NCBI GenBank assembly: GCA_905250125.1
Contig: CAJNOL010000380.1
Span: forward strand, 1-64,000
Length of the DNA stretch: 64,000 nucleotides
Reading direction: 5' to 3'
Source: Rotaria sordida
Taxonomy: Eukaryota; Rotifera; Eurotatoria; Philodinida; Philodinidae
Made by a program: the position numbers and the translations under genes. The notes under the pieces are model-generated. The model was not told the DNA's origin. It worked only from the letters and a program-made list of their open reading frames with translations, and did not search any database. How positions within the stretch are numbered: position 1 is the first letter of the stretch; each line of letters opens with the position of its first letter. This document shows, piece after piece, positions 57,960 to 64,000 of this stretch.

Positions 57960-60635
57960 CTATGTATGAATAAAATCAAATCTAAAAGGGAAATTGTATT
58001 TTTTAGTGTAATCAACAACTTAGCAATGAATTTCTCTTTGGTTTAAGTTCGATTTCTTCTATAATATAATAGTGTAATAATCTATCGATAAGATCTATTT
58101 ATCAGACGTTTAATGGAATGTTCAATATAAAGAAAAATTGAAGTTCTCCTTATCAATTAATAAAATATGTATGAACTTAGATTAAGTAATAGGTGTAATC
58201 TATTAGAAGATTTAATTTATCTCGATTTTCTTTTATATCAAAACAAGTCTATCTAATCATTCGATATGTTTTTAAAAGAAAAATTCTTTTAACTTTCATG
58301 TAATATTGAAGATGGTTGTATATGTTGATCATTAATAGTTGTTGACAGAAATGGAAAATATTGATTTGCACATCGATCTGCAAATGTCATTTTATCCGAT
58401 TTTCTTCTATAATATCAGTCGAAATGTCTTTAATAAAAATGTTGTTAGATTAGAAAGATAATGACAAGGCAGAGAAAAAGAAAACGATAAAATCTCGTGT
58501 TTTCAGAATCATCTCACCAGTTAGTACCATTCGTTTCTAAATATTTTTCCTTTTGTTAAATTATCTCTTATTTGTTATTTATTATCAATAGATTGACTTT
58601 TTCGGGTCGAGATAATCTACATACACTTTGACGTACATACACTTTTTTTCCATTGCAATAAAATGACATGGAGCCTCTGCGATATGAAAAAGAGGGCGTT
58701 CGAGACAAGAATATTTATATACGCTTGTATTTAAAGATCAGAAAATGAATGTATAAGAAAAAATTTTGCCACTATTTTGACATCAATATGACATAAATAA
58801 AATCATTAAAAAAAAAAGATTAACTATGAATAATGCAAAATATCTATTTTACTTTATATGAAACATTTTCATGAAAATAGATCATCAATTAAATAAAGCC
58901 AGATTAATTTGATTATAGTTGAAAAAAAATGTCTAATTTTTTAACATTTTTGTTCTTTCGTCTTTTTAATTCTCATTGAATAGCATCTGTCAGATTTGAA
59001 AAGATGCTCCTGAATCAGAACAAAGAAGATCATAGAACAAAAATTATATAAAAATTTGTTCGTTCGAAGACGGATAAAAAGAACGAAAGTTTCTAGCTCA
59101 AAAGTCGATTTTTGAAATTTTGCTTGGTAACTTAACTATATCCGTCAGCGATAATTTATAATTTTTGTTCAATTTTTACAATTGTTTCTAGCGAAGTAAT
59201 TTTCGTTCTGTTTTCATGAAACCGAAATTTGCAAAGAAGCTGATATGATTTCATAATGATACGTAATTCAATAATGATCTGTTTATTTTGTTGGGGAAAA
59301 ATATTAGTTTCTATCCCAGATATATCACAGTTTTATTATTAGAAGATCATAACAAATGATTTCGAATATGTTTTAAACATATTTTTGCTTATTTTCAATT
59401 TAGAACGATAACTAGACTCAGCTCAAAATAAATTTTTTGTTTCTTCTAAGACCGTCATTTTTTACCAATTTTAGTGAAAGTAATATTTTATATTAGATGG
59501 TATTAGTATTAATCTTAATAATATAGGAAAATTCTTTATAAAATAGTAGCTCGTCTTTTACAAATCTTATTTCTTTTTATACAACAAACACACAAGTCAT
59601 GTCAAACATTTGATGGATAGACGAAAGTAAAAAATGGATCGTGATTCTATTGGTTCAAACTGCTAAGGATAAGTTACATACAATATTGTATGTAGCGTGT
59701 ATATGTAGCTTATCTCGACCCTTTTTCGATCAACTCAATTTGTTCGTTTGTTAGCGCGGCAACAAATGATATGCGTCTAATATAATACTCGTCTATTTTT
59801 CTGTGATGGCGCCACTTTTCAGCCATTACTTTTTTTCTTCTTCCTCAGATTAATGATACGTCTGCTTATTCTAACAGCATATATTCTTATGATGAATTAA
59901 ACAAATAAACCGAAAATGATATTAAACAAAAATTATTCTAATAAACTACTGATCTTTTTATATCTCGAGAATATTTTTTGAAAATTGTCTTACTATAGGA
60001 TGAGTCAATTAAATTATACATAAACGAAAAATCGACATTATCCTGCTTCTTTCTCACAGTAACAAGACGAAAAAACTTGCGGATTAATTGTGCTATTAAT
60101 CGCGATTCAGTGTATGATTAGTCGGCAACTTTTTGGACTTGTTACTATCGCAATATAGCAGAAAACTCACGATTTATTTACTGATTTTACAAAAACTGAC
60201 TAAATCGCTGTGATGTTCGTGATATGGAATAGTGAATATAGATGTTCAAACGGGTGATGTAATACGGTCAAATACGGTTGTGTACGAATTTTATATGTCA
60301 TATATACGATCAATACGGTCGTAAACGATTGTTTACGGAGTCCGGAACGGCCCACTTGGATAGTATGAAAAACGATGAAACCGAAAAGTGATCGAAAAAA
60401 CAAAATAAATGAAAAAGAAAATTTTCAAAAATCATTTCCAGTGGACACAATAAAAAGCTAAGAAAACTACTCAAACAATTCAAATGTTTTGTTCAGCATC
60501 TGTATCCGATGAAATTAAGAATGCAGATCGAAAGATACGGCTGTGCTGTCAGGCACAGATATATGGTCCCATCATAATGAACTTATGGAACGTAAACGTC
60601 CTCGTATACGAAGTCGTATTACTTTACTCAATATT
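57960..60635. other. Gene-free DNA with small palindromes
   Basis: No gene. A perfect 20-base palindrome (TACATACAATATTGTATGTA) lies at 59675-59694. At 60240-60350 the word ATACGGT and its variants recur (for example GTAAACGATTGTTTAC), suggesting the edge of another repeat. Confidence 0.4.
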
Positions 60636-60780
60636 ACACTCTAAAATAAAATGTGTCACATGTGTGACAATGAGCATCTCGTGTCGCATTTCTTGCGATC
60701 TTCGCTATATATATCCAGCGGAGAATGCAAGAAATACGACATGAGGTGTTCGTTTGCGACACATATTTTTTTTTAGTGTG
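60636..60780. repeat. Small imperfect inverted-repeat element
   Basis: The left arm ACACTCTAAAATAAAATGTG (60636 on), then 'CTCGTGTCGCATTTCTTGC', is mirrored by 'GCAAGAAATACGACATGAGG' and 'TGTGTCGC', ending TTTTTTTTTAGTGTGT at about 60782. The arms are about 65 bp and the loop is an AT-rich tract near 60706. No target duplication is certain. An 86-codon open frame (60484-60744) runs through it and is incidental. Confidence 0.6.
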
Positions 60781-60940
60781 TACGAGTTAATACTGTCTGT
60801 TTACATGCAGTTCCAGACCAAAAACGGCTGTATTCAACGAAGTTACGATGTAAATGAGGATAGTCGTATTCATTGCCCTGGGAATAGCTCAAACGCTAAC
60901 AAAAACGCACTTCGATCATAAAAATTAATTTATTCAACAT
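60781..60940. other. Spacer before the hAT element
   Basis: Non-coding. It ends with TTCAACAT (60933-60940), which would be the 8-bp hAT target duplication if the far end, outside this window, carries the same eight bases. Confidence 0.4.
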
Positions 60941-61866
60941 CAGGGTTTCTAACGGCAAGTGTACACAGCGGAAGCAAAATGTACAAACATTTGCAGATGC
61001 AAAAATACACGCTGCTGTACACTTTGCCGAAAAAAATTTTGAAGTACTAAAAATTATGTTCACACAAGGCGCAGATGGTGACCTCTTTTCATTTGTTCAG
61101 TCATTCGTTAAATGTGATCAGTTTTCCTTTTCTAAGTTTATTGTGTATTTTTTTTTCAGATTTAATTCATTGTTTGTTACAACATAGTTATTATTTTAGG
61201 TTCAGAGTTTATTTTTAATTTTACTTTAGGTGTATTATAAATGAACAATTTACAATTAAAATTAGATGTATTTTGGAATAAAAAAAAATCTTCGAATAAT
61301 TGTGTTACACATCCAACAGAAAATGAAATTCATATGTTACCGTCGAGTTCATTTCCATCATTAAAAACTGTTGAAGCACAAACAAGAACCTGTGAAAATG
61401 AATTTATATTTAGTAATGAAGTTACAGTTGGTGAGGAAGCTGAAGTTGAAAATGGACTTGTAGTTAGAAATGATGCTGAAAATGAAGATGAAATTAAAAT
61501 TATTAATGAACCATCATGTAATGAATCATTAAGTTCAAAAAACGATCAAAATAAAAATTCATCAGTTGGTGTTAAAGAATGTTCCAATAAGAAAATAAAA
61601 CCTGTTCGTTCTAACCACCGTACAAAATACAAACCTTCTTGGGAATTATTAACTGATGCACAATACAAAACGTATATATTTGATCATTGTGGTGAACGAC
61701 AAGAAAAGTTCTCATGTTGGTTGTATTACATGAATAACTCGATGCATTGTAGGTTATGTGAAAAGTTTGGTAAAACCAAAAACACGAATGGTAAGATATA
61801 AGATTAGAAGACAATATATTCTCGCTTCAACATAAATCTGTAGCTTTAAAGAATACTTTTTAACTA

Positions 61867-63109
61867 TTAGGTTGTTAACAAAGTTTTTGCGTTTTTTTTC
61901 CAAAATTTTATTTTTATTTTTTAACTTCAACAATACAACTAGCTTTCAGTTATATATGCACCACTACTATCTATGACTTGTCGCCAACGCTCTGGCAGAG
62001 ATAGGATCCCGCGTTCGTAGAAGTCCTTGGACTTTTGACCAAAGAAGTTGGCGATATCCATTTTCACGTCGTTGTCGTCGTCGAACTTTTTCTCACGCAA
62101 ATGATGAGAAAGAGAACGAAACAAATGGTAATCCGTTGGTGCCAAGTCAGGAGAATAAGGTGGATGAGGAACGGTAATCCATCCGAGCTTCAATAATTTT
62201 TCGCAGGTCGACTTTGCAACATGGGGTCGGGCATTGCCATGCAAATAGTAAATTCGATCCTGCTTTCCCTTGAGTTTTTCGGCAACCCGGTCCAATTGTT
62301 GACAGTAGAGATCAGCAGTGATGGTACAACCATTTGGAAGAATTTCCCAGTGAATAATCCCATTGACGCCCCACCAAACGCTCAGCATCACCTTCTTGGG
62401 ATGCAGATCAGACTTAGGTGTTGCTACGCCTCTCTGACCAGCGCTAAGCCACTGGCGTCTGTGCGTGTAGTTAATATATAACACCCACTTCTCATCACCA
62501 GTGATAAGATTGCGGAGCCATTGGTAGTTGCGGTGAGATGTCATTAAATCCATACAAGCATCAACCCGGTGTTGTAGCTGATGTGGTGATAACTCGTGGG
62601 GTATCTAAACTCCATATTTCCATGTCTTGCCCAATTCGTTCAGATGTTTTTCCACTGCAACATAAGAGCACCCAAGCTGCTCTGCTAAGCACCATAAAGT
62701 CAATCGAGGACCTTGTTCGATAAGCTGCTTTAAGAGATCCACATCCACTTCCAGTGGTCTACCGGACCGAGGTAAATCGTCGAGTTCTGAGTTACCGTTC
62801 TTAAAGCGATTGAACCAATGTTGTGCCGTACGAGTAGAGAGTACATCCTCCTCCATCGTGCTGCATATGTTGTTGGCTGCTTCCGTTGCTTTGTGACCAA
62901 GACGGAATTCATGAAGTAAAAGCACTCGAATCTCTCTACGAGAAAGATTCATTTTCAGTTCATGATCAGCGTCCATATCGATGGCTTTATTATCATTCGA
63001 AAGATATTCACTCTCCCTTTATATACCCTTAGTATGGAAACTTCTAGAACTTTCTCGAATGTTTTAGAAAATTTAAAAAAAAAACGCAAAAACTTTGTTA
63101 ACAACCTAA
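61867..63109 (-). mobile_element. mariner element, complete with both ends
   Basis: The terminal repeats are TTAGGTTGTTAACAAAGTTT... (61867-61899) and its inverted copy (63077-63109), matching over about 33 bp. TA flanks both sides (61865-61866 and 63110-63111). 1243 bp in all, with a single transposase frame on the minus strand. The size and structure are standard for mariner. It is inserted in the coding region of a hAT transposase. Confidence 0.95.
61939..62976 (-). pseudogene. mariner transposase, one stop codon and one catalytic Asp lost
   Basis: The 346-codon span (ATG at 62976, stop at 61939) matches the usual mariner length of about 345. The N-terminal paired helix-turn-helix is intact ('FRLGHKATEAANNI', 'STRTAQHWFNRFKNG', 'DLPRSGRP'). 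A single in-frame TAG at 62605-62607 sits just before 'IPHELS', where mariners normally have Trp, so it fits TGG to TAG. The catalytic core has the first Asp ('ITGDEKWVLY') and third Asp ('YSPDLAPTDYHLF'), but the second motif reads LHGNARPH instead of HDNARPH: Asp is replaced by Gly (GGC codon, about 62228). The protein would be catalytically dead even without the stop. The closest resemblance from memory is to irritans-group mariners such as the SETMAR transposase. Confidence 0.93.
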
Positions 63110-64000
63110 TATTTTCTTTAATACTCTGAGCAAGGACATCTTTGAATTGATAATTTCTTCATAAGCTCAACCTGATTGGTATAAAACTCAACAGCAACAA
63201 TTCAGTAAACATGAACAGTGTGTGCAGAATCTAATGATTTCATGCATTTATCTTTGTCAAAATGATAATCCTCTGAACAATATTGAGCCATTGTGTATTT
63301 TGCTTGAAAAACTAGGAGTAAATCTTCTACCAGCTGAAGTTTCAGGAGTAACTTATCGAAATGATACAGCTGCGTTATGTTTTCTACAACATATTGCTGC
63401 TGTTTTACATCAAGATTTAATTGAGAAGATAAAGAACAGTACTTCTCTGAGTATGTTGCCTTTAGATACCTCTGGTTAATATTAATCTTGATTTTTTTAT
63501 ATAACAGGATGGATGTTGGATGAATCAACATCCAGAACTACTGAAAAATCCTGTATCATTGATGTCCATTATGTTGAAAATTATGAGGCTAAAACAGCAT
63601 ATTATGGGGTGATAAACTTGGATGGTGATGGTAGTGCTGGTAATATTATTAAAGCCTTAACCAGCATGTGGGAAAAGGATGGTCTTCATCCAACTGACTC
63701 TTGCTGGTTAGCTACGGATAATGCAGCAACGTTTACTGGTAAGTATCATGCTACTTTATAATTGAGTCTTTTACAATGCGATGAATTGTTTTAGACATTC
63801 ACGAAGGTGTTATTGCAAAACTCAAGCGTCATTTATCTGCAGAATGGTTAGAATCAACTCCATGTGTTGCTCATTCATTCGCACTTGTTGGTGGTGAAGC
63901 ATCATATTTACAAAAGTCTATCCGTATGTAATTTTTGTATCTAAACTTCGAAATTTAAGCGTTGTTTTCAGATACTCAAAAACCAATTCGTGCTGAGTCT

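Larger units (their letters stand above)
60941..64000 (+). mobile_element. hAT-superfamily DNA transposon, left part, with nested mariner
   Basis: CAGGGTTTCTAACGGCAAGT at 60941 fits a hAT terminal repeat. About 300 bp of leader follow, with repeats such as GTGTACA.../TGTACAC (60959-61024), then the transposase from 61241. The element runs past the window end. A complete mariner sits inside it at 61867-63109. Confidence 0.72.
61241..64000 (+). pseudogene. hAT-like transposase (zinc finger + RNase H-like), interrupted, partial
   Basis: The N-terminal part (61241 to about 61800) has an acidic, Asn/Glu-rich stretch and then a TTF/BED-like finger start ('WLYYMNNSMHCRLCEKFGK'). It then shifts frame near 61795-61806 and reads 'NIFSLQHKSVALKNT' up to the mariner insertion. 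After the mariner the frame resumes ('FSKHEQCVQNLM', 'EPLCILLEKLGV'), followed by three clean GT-AG introns (63451-63507, 63739-63794, 63924-63971), each keeping the frame. Hallmarks are 'WMLDEST' (first Asp), 'CWLATDNAATFTG' (second Asp) and 'PCVAHSFAL', the C-x2-H hAT motif. The frame is still open at 64000. The closest general resemblance is to the ZNF862/KIAA1586-like hAT group. The shift, a TAA at 63162 and the insertion make this copy dead. Confidence 0.82.

Noticed and set aside
1-64000. CRISPR arrays, tRNA and rRNA genes
   Set aside because: No regularly spaced direct repeats with unique spacers, and no cloverleaf or conserved rRNA segment was found by eye; a covariance-model search would settle small RNAs.

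Overview
The window looks like nuclear DNA of a bdelloid rotifer (Adineta or Rotaria-like). This is an inference from several signs together: strongly AT-rich DNA, short GT-AG introns, the F-box/LRR-like family and the 'CFCIGCQKYFC' B-box family that are greatly expanded in bdelloids, an arginine ADP-ribosyltransferase fossil, a trehalase fragment, and a mix of piggyBac, mariner, hAT and two-ORF LINE elements. There is no rRNA, tRNA, CRISPR or bacterial-style operon.

Region 1 (about 1-22 kb) holds the host genes, most of them broken. It starts with palindromic repeats and a 60-base hairpin (815-874). A trehalase 3' fragment on the minus strand ends exactly at a TTAA followed by a piggyBac terminal repeat (2074). 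The decayed piggyBac (2074 to about 4300) runs without a right terminus into an LDL-receptor-like (EGF plus YWTD propeller) pseudogene on the plus strand. Then come an intact four-exon F-box-like gene (6304-8823), a small intact gene resembling N-terminal asparagine amidohydrolase (12026-12781), an F-box-like pseudogene split by about 1.9 kb of foreign DNA (13456-16324), a transposon-like ORF cut by a 246-bp MITE (17023-17666), an ADP-ribosyltransferase pseudogene (18243-18870) and an intact B-box/coiled-coil gene (21152-21709).

Region 2 (about 22-60 kb) is a gene desert of very AT-rich, low-complexity DNA in which I see no host gene. It appears to be built partly from old diverged duplications, and it carries clearer insertions: a 901-bp composite of inverted repeat units with TA duplications (24689-25589), two related GC-richer blocks (about 27.9-28.4 and 36.0-36.3 kb), a 936-bp element with 352-bp near-identical inverted arms (30069-31004), an apparently intact non-LTR retrotransposon on the minus strand whose two ORFs overlap by ATGA (44519 to about 49600), a tandemly duplicated 580-bp unit (53.7-54.8 kb) and a piggyBac tail with its TTAA end (57567-57770).

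Region 3 (60.6 kb to the end) is transposon on transposon: a small inverted-repeat element, then a hAT element starting with CAGGGTTTCT at 60941 and running off the window, with a 1243-bp mariner inserted in its coding region. The mariner transposase has one nonsense codon and has lost one catalytic Asp. Few genes here act together; the window mainly records element insertion and decay. Many of the stop codons in the dead genes look like C-to-T or G-to-A changes of CGA and TGG codons.
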